The notes: generated by a model from the letters alone, not told the origin. A stretch of 64,000 bases of DNA from Vesta saturnalis (GCA_036346205.1 JARFJB010000754.1:1185001-1249000); one strand, 5' to 3'; positions 23,654 through 34,519 are shown, counted from the stretch's first letter. Made by a program: numbers and translations.

Positions 23654-24830
23654 CTACTTAACCTCATCGTTCTCCTCCAAAAACTCTAAGATCTCTTTCA
23701 TGTTGCACGTCAGAAACCACTGTGAGGGGCATGATCTTAGCTGTTCCTTGGCTACTTTCGTAATTATACTGCTGCCAACTTTCTTAAGTTCATACCGACC
23801 ATTTTCAAGACATTTCACCACCTCGTACGGACCTAAAAACTCATAATCGCTTTTACTGATATGTATCTGTGAATCACGGTGCATTAAAACAAAATTTCCT
23901 GGTGTAAAATCTTTCCTTTTGCGATTACTCTCTTCTACATTTGTTTGGGATAACTTTTGTGAAACTTGCTGCCTTCCTATCTCCCGATTACGAACAGGCG
24001 TTAAATTTTCCGAAATATTTTTCAATAGAGCTTGTAGTTTCTCGCGAGCTTCGACAGCAGTAACTGACTTCATGGGGGTTAGAATGCAATACTTTGTGAA
24101 TGCGTCGATAATCACAAGAATGTGTTTGTAATTCTCGGTAGCCAAAGGAAGAGGGCCCAAACGTCCATGTGCAAGGTGTGGAAGGGTTCTTTTGGCTCCT
24201 CCACAGCTTTTATGGTATCTTGCAGTGGCCCTGTTCTTGTTTTCTTAATAGCACACACTGCATAATGTTTGATATAACATTTGATGAAGTTTCTCATACA
24301 TGGAAACCAAAAGTGCTTAAAAATAGATGCATACGTCTTTTAGGCGCCAATACGACATTGCTCGTCATGAAATATACGATGCAGTCCTAACCGACTTTTT
24401 CTTGGGACATACCACTGCAGGTTCACAGTACCGTCTTCTTTAGGACGCTTGTGATACAACATTCCGTCTTTTTCAGTATATTGATTAGAATCGACATCAC
24501 CCTCGCTGAGCCGTCTGAGTAGGTCTTGAACGTCTTTGTTCCCTTTTTGTTCTATATATGCCCAGTCACGGTGTGCTACTCTCCGAACTGTTCCAACAGG
24601 ATTCCTACTTAAGTAATCTACATGGGGTATGTTACTTCCTTTTCGACACGATATTTCAAAATCAAAATCCTGCATGTACATCCACTATCGAGCCACACGA
24701 GGTATCAGATCCTTCTTGTTAGCTGTAGCCTTGAAGACGTTGCAATCCGTAACTAATTTGAACTTAAGACTCAACAAATAAGTGCGAAAGTGTTTTCATG
24801 CCTGTATAATTGCCGGCGTTTCAAGCTAAT
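23654..24830 (-). pseudogene. Ty3/gypsy-type pol relic (RNase H and integrase)
   Basis: In minus-strand order: RNase H (LKFKLVTDCNVFKAT, WMYMQDFDFEISCRKGSN, HVDYLSRNPV; 24,800-24,600), a linker, part of the zinc-binding HHCC (HRIFHDEQCRIGA, then CYIKHYAVCAIKK), the start of the integrase core (HMDVW, VIIDAFTKYCILTPM), and then the C-terminal GPY/F-like part (FTPGNFVLMHRD, YEFLGPYEVVKCLENGRYEL). The integrase core jumps from the first Asp region straight to the post-core segment, so the second Asp and the Glu are missing. Two frame breaks occur near 24,120-24,340. The RT and protease are absent; the copy ends near the tRNA-like repeats. It is a dead, 5'-truncated and internally deleted copy. 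Confidence 0.85.
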
Positions 24831-24893
24831 ATATTTAGAATTTACATCAGTTCTACATACATACAGACAAAATTTACATCGATTCGGGCTTGA

Positions 24894-24967
24894 ACCTTGA
24901 TGGCGCAGTTGGTTAGCGCGGTACTCTAGCAAAGTACAGGTCGTAGGTTCAAATCCTACTGGAGGTA
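24894..24967 (+). tRNA. tRNA-like unit 1, anticodon AGC (probably a tRNA-derived repeat)
   Basis: A full cloverleaf can be drawn: acceptor ACCTTGA with TGGAGGT (one G-G mismatch, one G-T pair), D stem GCGC/GCGC, anticodon stem GTACT/AGTAC with loop CTAGCAA, variable AGGTC, T stem GTAGG/CCTAC with loop TTCAAAT. The anticodon would read AGC (Ala), but the third pair is C-G, not the G-U pair that marks tRNA(Ala). Two similar units lie within 620 bp and share a 3' tail, so I take it as a tRNA-derived repeat rather than a working gene. Confidence 0.5.
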
Positions 24968-25131
24968 AACTTTTATATATGTATTTAATAAAATTAATGA
25001 TAATTTTAATTACATATTTACCTTTGAAATTATTCGTTCATAACAAAAAATGTTATATTGTTTATTTACTGTAAAGTGAATAAAACATCTGATTGTAAAT
25101 TAAAATTTAAAAATACAAGCTGAAAAAGAGT

Positions 25132-25201
25132 TCCTCGGTGGGATTCGAATCCACGATCTGTTCTTTGCTAGAGAACTGCGTTACCAACAACGCTACCGAG
25201 G
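25132..25201 (-). tRNA. tRNA-like unit 2, anticodon AGC (minus strand)
   Basis: Acceptor CCTCGGT/ACCGAGG is perfect, anticodon stem GTTCT/AGAAC is perfect with loop CTAGCAA, and the T arm is GTGGA-TTCGAAT-CCCAC (one A-C mismatch). The D arm is irregular. The 3' flank (read on the minus strand) is the same A/T-rich tail found after unit 3 (ctttttc...gtatttttaaa). Confidence 0.5.
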
Positions 25202-25364
25202 GAGAGAATCTCACTCGATTTGAACTTAATTTGTATGCATTTTTTATATTAGTACTGATGTACACTAACTTTGTGTCATAAGAGCCCGCAATTCGCTAGG
25301 TTTCACACATGACATGTACATGAATGATTTTAAACTTATTTGCGAAAGAAATTCATAGAAAACT

Positions 25365-25586
25365 ATAGAAGGAATTATTTGTTGAACAATATTCATTGAA
25401 TATAAAAATGGTATGTAAATTCAAATTTAAAAATACATGGAGAAAAAGAATGGTAACGCAATGCTCTAGCAAAGAACAGATCGAGGGTACGAATCCCACT
25501 CGAGAAATTCTTTTTCTGCATGTATTTTTAAATATTAATTTACATACAATTTGTATATTCAATAAACATTGTTCAAAAATAATTCC

Positions 25587-25594
<8 letters not shown>
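25365..25594. repeat. Long hairpin: ~86-bp arms around a tRNA-like loop
   Basis: Left arm 25,365-25,450 and right arm 25,506-25,594 are inverse copies with a few differences (blocks such as AGAAGGAATTATTT, TTGAACAAT, TTTAAAAATACATG). Both arms correspond to the 3' tail that follows tRNA-like unit 2 and, more weakly, unit 1. The structure therefore looks like two head-to-head tRNA-tail units whose tRNA parts fused with a deletion. Confidence 0.8.
25451..25505 (+). repeat. tRNA-like unit 3, truncated, in hairpin loop
   Basis: Contains the second half of the D arm (TGGTAACGCA), CTCTAGCAAAG with the same AGC loop, and a B-box-like GGGTACGAATCCCAC. The acceptor 5' strand and half of the D arm are missing. 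The fragment exactly fills the loop between the two arms of a long inverted repeat. Confidence 0.7.

Positions 25595-25657
<63 letters not shown>
25591..25657. repeat. (TA)n microsatellite
   Basis: Pure TA run of about 66 bp directly abutting the right hairpin arm. Confidence 0.97.
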
Positions 25658-25660
<3 letters not shown>

Positions 25661-26829
25661 AACTAAGAATGCGCTTGTAATTATTTTTAAGAGACATAGA
25701 ATTTCTCAATTATCTAAGTGCATGTTCCCCGGTACCAACTTGGGGCCTAGTGGTTTCCTGTATGTATGTCGAGAATTAAAATTATATATAATTCAGTTTT
25801 ACATTACCAATAAATATGTAACAACTGCATAATAGCTGTCATATCGATTTTTACCGTTAAACCAGGTCATACTACGGAATTATGCATACATAATGCATTT
25901 ATCGTACCGCTGTTATTTTTAAATAGTATTCACTGTTTTCCTATTTCAAATCCTATTTTATAATGCAAGTGGCAAATAGGATATAGATTTTATGGAAAAA
26001 TTAGTTTAAGGCTCCTAAATACTGAAAGTGAAAATATATATAAAACAACAAAACATTTCATTAAAATGCCAGTTGTGGTTGCATTTAAATATGGAATATA
26101 TTGTGTGAAAAGATATTATAGATATTTAAATTATACAAAGTATTGGAAATGTAAAGCATATATAAAGGATAACAGGGACTCTATCGCCAGTATCGCCAAG
26201 TTTTTTTCAGCTTTATAATTTACTACTGTTTATATATAGAGTATTTCTTTCAATTTGTAAATTAGTTCGATAAATTGAACAAAAATTGTTGGTTGCGTCG
26301 TAAATGTGTCGTTAATAGCAAAGTTAGGCAACTTAAGTTGCAGCATGTGTCTACATTTGTAAAATACTAATTATGCTTTGACATTTTGTACTATAAACTT
26401 CCATTTATTATTGTACTACGTTTATATACAACAAAACCAATTTAAGCCTCTTTGGAATGAAAATATACTGTCCCTTGCGTTATGGGCTGAAAATATAATT
26501 GATATTTTACTTTTTAAGTAGAGGTACTTAATATGAGATTAAGGATATAATTAAAAGGATCATAGGTAATATGAAAAAGCGACTAATCAGAAAAACGCAA
26601 TAAAGTATTTACATGCATCTATGGACATTTTAATTATAAAACCTGAAACAAAGGCAACTTAAGTTTCAGTCAGTGAATTCCAGGAATTAATTTCAAAGCT
26701 TTTTCAAAGAATTTTATATAAAACTCAAAATAGCCTGTAGGTACTAGGAATAGAGTTCCTACTGTCCATATTATTCGTTTTTCTAATAGTACTAATTATT
26801 TTCAAAGTTATCAGAAATATCGAAGTTAT
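25658..26829. other. AT-rich stretch, nothing recognised
   Basis: No coding or repeat structure that I can support on either strand. Confidence 0.5.
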
Positions 26830-27179
26830 CTTAAACACACAATTTCTTTCTTGTGCTTCCGTCCAAAAGCACTGGCATTCCAATCCTCAAAATTGTTCTC
26901 ATTGTTTCTGGCCTAGCTAAGGCCACCTCTAGCAGGTAACTGCAACCCCTCTCCTGCTGTGACGTCACGATTGCTGATCCATTTCGGTACAACAAAAATA
27001 TTGCTACGAGCTGAATTTGAGTGTTTATAGCTTCGACGCGGTAGTGTTTAAGTGTAGGGCCCAATTTTTTTTTGTAACAGACAGTAAAAGGAAAGGTTTT
27101 ACCAAACAACCATTTTTTAGCGCATTTTCTCAAAGACAGGCGCTATTGTATTCATTTTGTCTCCGTATTGTATTGTATT

Positions 27180-27455
27180 CCCCAATGCACTTTTCCGGTG
27201 ATATGGAAAAAATAAATCAATGGATACACGCAGTTCATCGCAAACATTTTGTACTTACAAAGAATATGCATTAAACATTTTAGAGATAAATTTGTAATTC
27301 GCGAGAATCGAGCAGGTAGACAGGATGGTACCGTTTTAATTGTTTCACGAACGCACTTAAAATTAAGCGACGATGCATATCCAGCGATATTTGAAAATCA
27401 AGCCGATTGTATAACGGTTAATTTGCCAAAAGGAAGAAAGAAACCGACCAGTTAG
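27180..27455 (+). pseudogene. THAP domain fragment
   Basis: Plus-strand frames read GDMEKINQWIHAVHRKHFVLTKN, then after a one-base frame change ICIKHFRDKFV, LKLSDDAYPAIFE and NLPKGRKKP. The W-x-x-A spacing, ICxKHF and DAxPxIF are the middle and C-terminal signatures of the THAP zinc-binding DNA-binding domain. The N-terminal C-x-C part is not clear. THAP domains occur in several animal transposases (P, ISL2EU and others), and this one lies inside an inverted-repeat element. Confidence 0.65.
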
Positions 27456-27889
27456 CAAAAGAAAAGGATTCAGTTAGAGATTTAGGTTGTTTTAAAATAT
27501 ACTACACGGAGCAGCTTGCGCCAATCGGCACCACAGATTTTCACGTAAAAATTGTTAAAGACTGTATGCCTTTTTAAAACACATATAGGGGAGGTGTGGG
27601 TACAGTACACCACTTTTTTTCAATTGGGCATATCTTCGTTATTTTTTAAGAATTTCATACAATTTTATCAACAGGGGATAGCTTAGTTATTAGGCTATTG
27701 CTACCTATAGGCTCAGGACCAGTTTCAATGCCGAACTTAAGATACGGTCGTTTTAGTGAAGATTAGCGATTGGTGCAATGTACCCACCCGGGTGGGTACA
27801 TTGCACCACCTGTCTGGGTACATTGCACCAGCTTATTTTTTAACGCGGTTTGCGGTTAAATATGCTGTTTTCAATATTGAATATGGAGT

Positions 27890-29895
27890 TTAAATAAAAA
27901 GAATGTAGAATTTACTAAAATTGAATGAAAAATAAAAGAGTGAAGAACTTCGTTTCGTTGTACCCGTTTTTGGAGATGGTAGGATTTTTTCAATTTGCTT
28001 CTTATCCCATTCGTACGACTGATCTGTCTTCACAAAAGCACATTTTTTTGGTTGCATGTACTGGACCGTCACGAATTTTTCTGTGACTTTGGTGATTTCT
28101 TCGACTGAAAACACACAAAAACGCCCTTTGCCGATTCCCTCCTTCACTAAGACGAACAATCCTTCAATTAGGTCCTCAATGTTGACTACATCATCGTCAC
28201 TATCGTCTTCTTCATTTAAATTCTCAATGAAATCACCACCGCTATCTTCTGATTCGGAATGATACGAGCCTTCAATTTCGGTTTCTGAGCCAGAAGGTTC
28301 ATTGGTGCTGTCCTCAAAAAGCTTCCGCTTCACGGGTGTCCTTAATACTTGGCCATCTTTTTCCCCTTCGTCCACCTTTGCAGGAGTTGCAGTTAATATG
28401 GTTGTTTTGTCCCTTTTTCTTCCACGACTCTTGGGTTTACGCACTTGAGCCTTGGGGAAGGGCCGAACTTCCATTGGACTAACACCTTGAGCTGAAGTAG
28501 AGATACTAGCTGCAGCAAATGAAGCAACTCGGGTAGTTGCGGGAGTTACAGGCACCCCATCATCTTGACCCATGAATTCAACTGATGGAAGGCTAGGAGG
28601 AGGACGGTCTGTCACGTAGCTACATAATAAATCATCCTCATTAAATATGTTCCTGTCAAAAGGCCAGATCCCAGTCGCTTTGAAGCCACTTACAATATTG
28701 TTCATATTGAAAGCTTTAGCGTACGCTTTTCCGAAAAGGCTAGCAACGTCATATATCGAAATGGTGCGACTGGGGTTAGACAACATGAAACTGTTGCACT
28801 CAGTGTTATAAAAGTTTTTTAACGATTTGTAAACAGCTACATCCAGAGGTTGAAGCTTCGAAGATGTGTGAGGAGGAATCTTTTTAACGATTTGTAAACA
28901 GCTACATCCAGAGGTTGAAGCTTCGAAGATGTGTGAGGAGGAATCGTCACAATGTGAATGCTATTCGCTCGGGCCAACTGAATCAGGTCCACCTGCACAT
29001 GGCTTTCGTGATTGTCATATATAAGTACGACGGGGTACTGGGGGGTCGGGCGGACATGATCCACAAAGTGCTTCATAACTTGAAGAAATATTTCTTTGTT
29101 CATCCATCCAGATTTACATGCAGAGCCTGCTGATCCTGGTGGAGCACCATTTAACATATGAGCCTTAAAGTTGACTCGTGGGAATATTAGAAAGGGCAGA
29201 ACTGTATTTCCGGCAGCGCTGATGAAGCAGCATGCAGTGATGAGGATCCCTCGTTCACCTGATGTGACTTGCCCGACTTGCTTTTCCCCGGTTTTGGCCA
29301 AAACGTTTGGTGGTACGTGCACTGTAGTTAACCAGGTTTCGTCCAGGTTATAAACCTGGGCCGACGTAACGCTGGTCTTTATATATATTTTTTCAATATT
29401 GTCAAAGAATTCGTTTACTGTCGTTTTGTTAAATGCCGTAGCTCTAGCAAGACTTGTTGCTTCAGGTTTTCTAATACTAAGATCAGGACACCTCTTACGA
29501 AAACTCTTCAGCCAATCCTCGCCGGCCATTTTTTTCTCGGACCATGATTTAGGGAATTTACAATTATTAGCCACCGCAAGTTCGTAAGCCAACTCTTTGG
29601 CCTGCAATTTTGTAAGGCCAAAATGCATTTTACTGGCGGTGACAATGTATTCTTTCAGCTGCTTTTCTAAATCATCACTAAACACTCTGTTCACAGCATA
29701 ATTAGGTTGAAGAATATCTGCTTCCCTGCCCTCATTCTTCTTTATGTACCTTAGAAGTGTTGTATGGCAGAGTCAAAACTTTTCAGCAGTTTTCCTTATT
29801 TTTTTGGTCTCTTTGTAATGATCAATGGCCTTTTTCATGACCGTGGAATCGAAGTTCCCTTTCAGACGTTCTTCTCCTTTCCTTTTTCGCGGCAT
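27890..29895 (-). pseudogene. pogo/Tigger-type DDE transposase, broken by a stop and a duplication
   Basis: Start chosen at MPRKRKGEERLKG (29,895). The N-terminal HTH (MKKAIDHYKETKKIRKTAEKF) is followed by an in-frame TGA and resumes LCHTTLLRYIKK. The CENP-B-like second HTH (WLKSFRKRCPDLSIRKPEATS) leads to the DDE_1 core: VYNLDETW (first Asp), VVLIYDNHESH (second Asp), LQPLDVAVYKSL (third Asp). The frame is then lost through a 65-bp tandem duplication (28,816-28,945) that repeats PPHTSSKLQPLDVAVYKSLK. The tail FKATGIWPFDRNIF is the conserved end, followed by an acidic C-terminus (SDDDVVNIEDLIEG). Only these two lesions were seen, so the copy is fairly young. Confidence 0.9.
28816..28945 (-). 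repeat. 65-bp perfect tandem duplication in the transposase
   Basis: Units 28,816-28,880 and 28,881-28,945 are identical by eye. 65 is not divisible by three, so the duplication shifts the reading frame. It covers the codons for the third catalytic Asp. Confidence 0.95.
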
Positions 29896-31485
29896 ATTCT
29901 GCAACCAAAAACCATTTTTAACCTTTACACTGACAAACAGGCATGAAGGGTACAGTGCACCATGGTGCATTGTTACCCCAGTGTTGTAGTTAAACAAACA
30001 AGAGAGAAAAAACCACTTCTTGATTATATTCCCTCTAAAAAACCATCACATATCTTTTAAAACAAATTAAAGATTATAATGAACTTGATTAAATTAGAAA
30101 AATGTATTACTTACGCTGTAGGAAACACAAAGTAACACTCACGAAATATTTAGTTTTCACCCGCGAAAATGTAGTAATATTAATATCTCTAGAACAAACA
30201 ACCAGAGGCTCCATCAAACGACAGATTTCAGTATGGTGCCATCAGGGGTACCAATACACAATAAATTGGCGCCAAGTTCAAAACACTTTTAAAGATAATG
30301 GCGGTGGTGCATTGTACCCTCTGGAGCACCGTACCCACATCTCCCCTAGATTGTCAGGTTTCAGTTACAAATTACCGTATCTCTACTTATTAAGCACGAT
30401 TTAACTGTCCAATTATATTTTAAAAACTACGAAGTTATCAATGAACTGAAGAGTATTTTAGGAAAGGGCTTTATAAGTTTCTATAAGAATAAGGACATAA
30501 GTTTTTTTTACTCGAATGAAATTTAATCTTTGTGCTTTTGCTTGATTTTTTAATATTTGACTTTCACAAATATGAGTATGTTTATTTCAAACTGTATGTT
30601 GTGGTCGGTGTGGACGTATTTTATTCCTTTCCTATGTGTTAATTTTTGTGATTTATTTCATAATATGTGTACAGACCTAATAAAAAGCTTACATATTACA
30701 ATAACTAATTATATATTTAAGCTGTTGTAAATCATGGTAAGCTGCTTGAGCACGCATTTAGTTTATAAAACTGCATTTTCCCCACGCACAACTTTACTAG
30801 CATGGGATCGGCAGCTGTGACGTCACGCGGTGCAGTTCCTGGCCTCTACTAAAGGAGGCCTTGGCCTAGCCCAACACAACGTTAAAATATTTAGATTGGC
30901 ATCACTGATTTTCTTACACGAATACTTTCTGACGACTGTCATATCGATTAGAGCCGTTTGACGAATTGATGTTCAGGGTCACCAATATGGCTGGTCGTCC
31001 ATTGAAACCGTATTCGTCCGAGTAATTAGTCGGCCGACCTATGCCAGATCACGGCCGACTAATCCCAAGACAAACGTAGGTGTTCACGCGCGTCTACTAC
31101 AAACGACCTGGTCGGTCGATGCGTCCGACCACGCTCGACTTGGCGGCCGGATCCCATTGAGATCGGATTAGTCGGACGTTTTCTACCGTTCGACTGTCTA
31201 GAAATTGACGTGTTGATGCTGTTATTTGTGTGCTTTTGTAATTAAGTACGTATTCTGTGCCAAATCAGGCATAAGCACTGTAAATGCAAAAACTACACTG
31301 TGAGATATGCATGATAAAAGATATCATCACCGCGACGTTTAAAGAAAGATTTAGTTAGAAGTGCTAAGCTAACGAAATGGGTATTGATGATGGTAAGTCA
31401 ACAAGTTTATCCCCAACTTTCAATTTTAAACAGCTTCGTACGTAGGTACTTATTATAATACTTATGAATTTTTAATTTTAAAAAA

Positions 31486-31752
31486 GGTAATTATTTACTT
31501 ACCGGGCTTCTCGTCGGTTTTGATGATTTTTGGTACAAAGGTACAAAGGACTTTCGTTTTTTTTAGATTCTTTTTTAGTGATATGTGTTTTTTACTTCTT
31601 AATTTATTGTCTTTTCCATTTTATGACAAAAATAACATAACTTGGAAGAAAAACGTTGCCAAACAAATTTAACTTGAGATTCATGATCAGGGCTCCAAAA
31701 ACTAGGCTAAATTTGTACCAAAAATCGAGAAGCCCGGTAAGTGAATAATTAC
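31486..31752. mobile_element. Small foldback element (MITE-like)
   Basis: GGTAATTATTTACTTACCGG at 31,486 and its inverse ending at 31,752 are part of inverted repeats of about 45-55 bp that continue with GCTTCTCG and tttttggtacaaa. Total length about 267 bp, non-coding. Confidence 0.85.
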
Positions 31753-31862
31753 CAAAAAGAAAAATGAAAATAGAAACATTTTATAAAACTCTGGTTTTAT
31801 TAAAATATTTTAACGCGTATCTCCTGTAAAAAAATTGTCCTTTAAAAACGATTAGTATTACT

Positions 31863-32685
31863 TTATTCATTAACAGAAATTGTACAGAAAAAATCTTTAA
31901 ACATTTCTCGAATGGCATAAGCGGCATTGACACTATTATTCTCACCAATAGAAGAATATCTACTCGCCGACGATGTTTGCTTGGAAGAGAATGAAGCTAC
32001 TGGTGCCTCGCCTTCTTTTTCAATCACGATGTTATGCAACAGACATATGCATTTGATAATTTTGTCTATATCGTCCTGTTTTTCAATTTCAATAGTTGTG
32101 AGTAGCAGTCTCCATGTATGGCACATTATTCCAAATGCGCATTCTATCAACTGCCGAGCTCTAGACAGACGCTTATTAAAATCACTTTCTGATGGCCCAA
32201 GTTTCAACACTGGGAAGGGTCTCATTAAAAAGGTTTTTAATGGATATGCTTCATCGCCTAAGATAACGTTAGGTACTTTAACGTCAGTTCCTGGTAGGGC
32301 CGACAGCTGTCCAACACTTAGCGCACCCCTTTCGAGTTCCTTTAACAGGTCAGAATGTGAAAAAACACCACCGTCACTCTCTTTACCGTAACCCCCAACA
32401 TGAATACATAGAAACCTGTAATCTGGACCAGCTACTGTTTGTAGAACGATAGAAAAAAACTGTTTGTAATTTCTATACATACTTCCGGAATGTTGTGGAT
32501 TTTTTATCCTTATGTATTTGCCATCTATACAGCCCACACAATTCGAGAATTCCAAAAACCTTCTCTTTTAAGCTTTACTTCGTTTTCTTTCGGAAATGAC
32601 ATATGTAGTTCATGCAAATTGTCCAAAATCGCGTCACATGTTTCCTTAACTATCCTGCCAACTGTTACATCAGATATTCACAATG
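31863..32685 (-). pseudogene. HARBI1-like DDE_Tnp_4 transposase, 5'-truncated
   Basis: The 230-codon frame from 32,555 has all core motifs of PIF/Harbinger transposases: GCIDGKYIRI (first Asp), SDGGVFSHSDLLKELERG, VILGDEAYPL (second Asp), and RARQLIECAFGIM (Glu), then CLLHNIVIEK. Upstream, TVGRIVKETCDAIL and SFPKENEVKLKREGFW continue the protein in another frame, with the shift near 32,553. Sequence before about 32,685 is missing: the reading meets the MADF gene directly. The catalytic triad itself is intact, but the frameshift and N-terminal loss make it a pseudogene. Confidence 0.88.
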
Positions 32686-32689
32686 AGTA

Positions 32690-33432
32690 TCTTAGTGTCT
32701 TGAATGAAGAACCCGTTGCCAAATATCTGCAAAGAAAATTTACACTTTATAAAAAGTTTTGCTGCTTAAAAAGGAAGGATATTTCACTTGTTTCAGTTGC
32801 TTTATTAAAAAGGAAATGGCAAGGACTGAGAGACGTTTTCCGCAAGGCGTTCAACAAAGTTTCAAAAGGAAGAAGGAGTGGAGATGAAGCCCCTCTTGAA
32901 AGTACGTCGACATGGTCACATTTTGAAAGCATGTTATTTTTGAAAGACATAATTGAGCAACGAAAACTTCAGGACAGCATATCTACGTATAACAACACGA
33001 ACAACACAGCATCACGCGCTGTTTCAGAAGAAATGCATTATGCTGATGAATCAACAAATGACGCTTACGAGTCTGTTCCTATGCAACAAGCTTCTTGTTC
33101 CCAAATGTCATTAGATATTGTCGAGGAAAATTCTCAGACGTTGCTGCGCCTGCTATACCAAGAGGATTAGATCCTCCCCGTATCCTACAAGTCGACAAAG
33201 AAAAGAAATTAGAACCACCGAAAAGTACTGACAAGTACAAGAAAAAAAGAAAAATACTGCCTAATACAGCGAATGAACCTTTTCTTGAAATAGAGACAGA
33301 GAAATTAAAATTGTATACTGGGAATGCTGCTGTGAAAGAAGACAGTGACTACCAGTTTTTGTAAGCCTTCTACCATTTTTAAAAAAGCACCTCCTCACGG
33401 AAACGTTGTACTTAGCCATAAGTTTTCATTGA
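32690..33432 (+). pseudogene. MADF/BESS partner protein of the Harbinger element, 5'-truncated
   Basis: The frame reads SVALLKRKWQGLRDVFRKAF, GRRSGDEAP, STWSHFESMLFLKD, which is the C-terminal two thirds of a MADF (Myb/SANT-like) DNA-binding domain. After a linker the frame shifts near 33,120 (QTLLRLLYQED* versus GLDPPRIL...KRKILP) and again near 33,361, ending in SLLPFLKKHL, a BESS motif that mediates protein contacts. Harbinger elements use such a Myb/MADF protein to bring the transposase to the nucleus and to its DNA. The N-terminal part of MADF is missing at the same junction where the transposase is cut. Confidence 0.8.
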
Positions 33433-34519
33433 TGAAGATGAGAATCTTTCACACACACGAAGCCAATCGTCTTATTCTGCACATTCTTCACATGGTACAT
33501 ACACTCCACTGTCGTCCACTCCAAATTCCATCAATGTAGGAAATCATGACGCTACTTCAATGAAGAGTGGCAAGTTACGTTTCAAATTTCACAGATGCAA
33601 ATGACCTAACTTTTTTACAAGTTTTACAATAATTTTAAGTACTAATGTTTTGTAATTGAAACTCTTTTGTTTTGGTAAAATAAATAATATTCAACTTACC
33701 TCAGTGTTAAAGCCAGACGTTTCTCGGGTGGTATTGTTTCTCGGAAATTCGACCATTTTGTTACTGATGGCTGAATTGCATCTAAGATATATTGAAATAT
33801 CCCAATACTCATTCTATAATAGTCGAAAAACTTTTCACTGTTTCTCTAATTCATCGTGTAAATGATGAAATTCACCTAGAGTTTTTCTTTTTCTTAAAAT
33901 AGAGTTGACCCAACACTTTCTTTTTGCGTTCCGATCCAACCGTCGTCTCAGGGGATATGAATTTTCTAGGAAATACGAATCACTATCCATTTTGTAATGA
34001 TATTTATTAAAATTCGTCATAAGAACGAGCTTACATCCTATTTATCTCAGATGTACTTCGGCTGCAGTAGACGAGCACAGATCGGACGTCTAAATCGGCC
34101 GTTAACTCGGCCGACTAATAACACCCAAGGAATTGATCATGTTATAGAAAATTTTCCCGATCCTAAAATTGAATGCGTGTTGCACTGAATGTTGCCCGAT
34201 CGCTTGCTAATACTGAAAAGTACAAGCTACCTACTTATTTAATATTCTTTACAGTTTCTCTCCAGTATTAGCATGACGAATACCTACATTAAGCACAGTG
34301 CAAGAAATGATTTTGAAATGTCTTGATAAGGAATCTTACTACTTAATAAGTCTAATTTGAATTTTCTAAAATATTCTTCGGCACTCAAGAAATAATGGAA
34401 GACTTCTAACTTGGGATAAATTAAAACATTCTCCTTATAACTTTTCAAAGTTGTTAATTCTGAAAATTAACTTAACTTAACTTAACCTTCACGCCATTCC
34501 CTTGGGGGGTTGGCAAAAT
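33433..34519. other. Harbinger 3' flank and unassigned AT-rich sequence
   Basis: Includes the right subterminal GGCCGA blocks near 34,095-34,125. No coding content recognised. Confidence 0.5.

Larger units (their letters stand above)
27588..30346 (-). mobile_element. pogo-type DNA transposon, 2.76 kb, TA target site
   Basis: Ends are GGGGAGGTGTGGGTAC at 27,588 and the inverse of GGGGAGATGTGGGTAC at 30,331-30,346, each flanked by TA. Inside both ends are repeated blocks of the type gggtacaNtgcacca (27,790-27,835; 29,948-29,975; 30,305-30,320), likely binding sites for the transposase. One gene runs on the minus strand (27,890-29,895). The element sits within the THAP-containing element described separately. 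Confidence 0.85.
26830..30930. mobile_element. Element with inverted ends carrying a THAP fragment, split by pogo
   Basis: 26,850-26,990 and 30,800-30,925 are inverse relatives: both contain a tgacgtcac core, a GC-rich ggccttggcctag-type block, and gattggNat further out. Between them lie a THAP-domain fragment (27,180-27,455) and, inserted afterwards, a complete pogo element (27,588-30,346). The inverted ends of over 100 bp and the THAP domain point to a THAP-type DNA transposon, but no catalytic domain remains, so the family is open. Borders are approximate. Confidence 0.5.
31015..34130. mobile_element. PIF/Harbinger element, internally deleted
   Basis: Near both ends is the block TTAGTCGGCCGA (about 31,026-31,040 and, inverted, 34,108-34,123). 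Each is followed inward by further GGCCGA copies, suggesting subterminal repeats. The element carries the two genes expected of this superfamily: a HARBI1-like transposase (-) and a MADF/BESS protein (+). They point away from each other, and the 5' ends of both and the space between them are missing. A small hairpin element (31,486-31,752) sits inside. Exact ends are uncertain. Confidence 0.7.

Noticed and set aside
24894..25201. Functional tRNA(Ala) genes
   Set aside because: Unit 1 lacks the G3-U70 pair of tRNA(Ala) and has an acceptor mismatch; unit 2 has an irregular D arm; both share repeat tails. A scoring tool could overturn this.
25353..25709. Tyr-Ile repeat ORFs, also at 49,485, 52,844, 54,149 and 54,241
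   Set aside because: Translations of (TA)n arrays.
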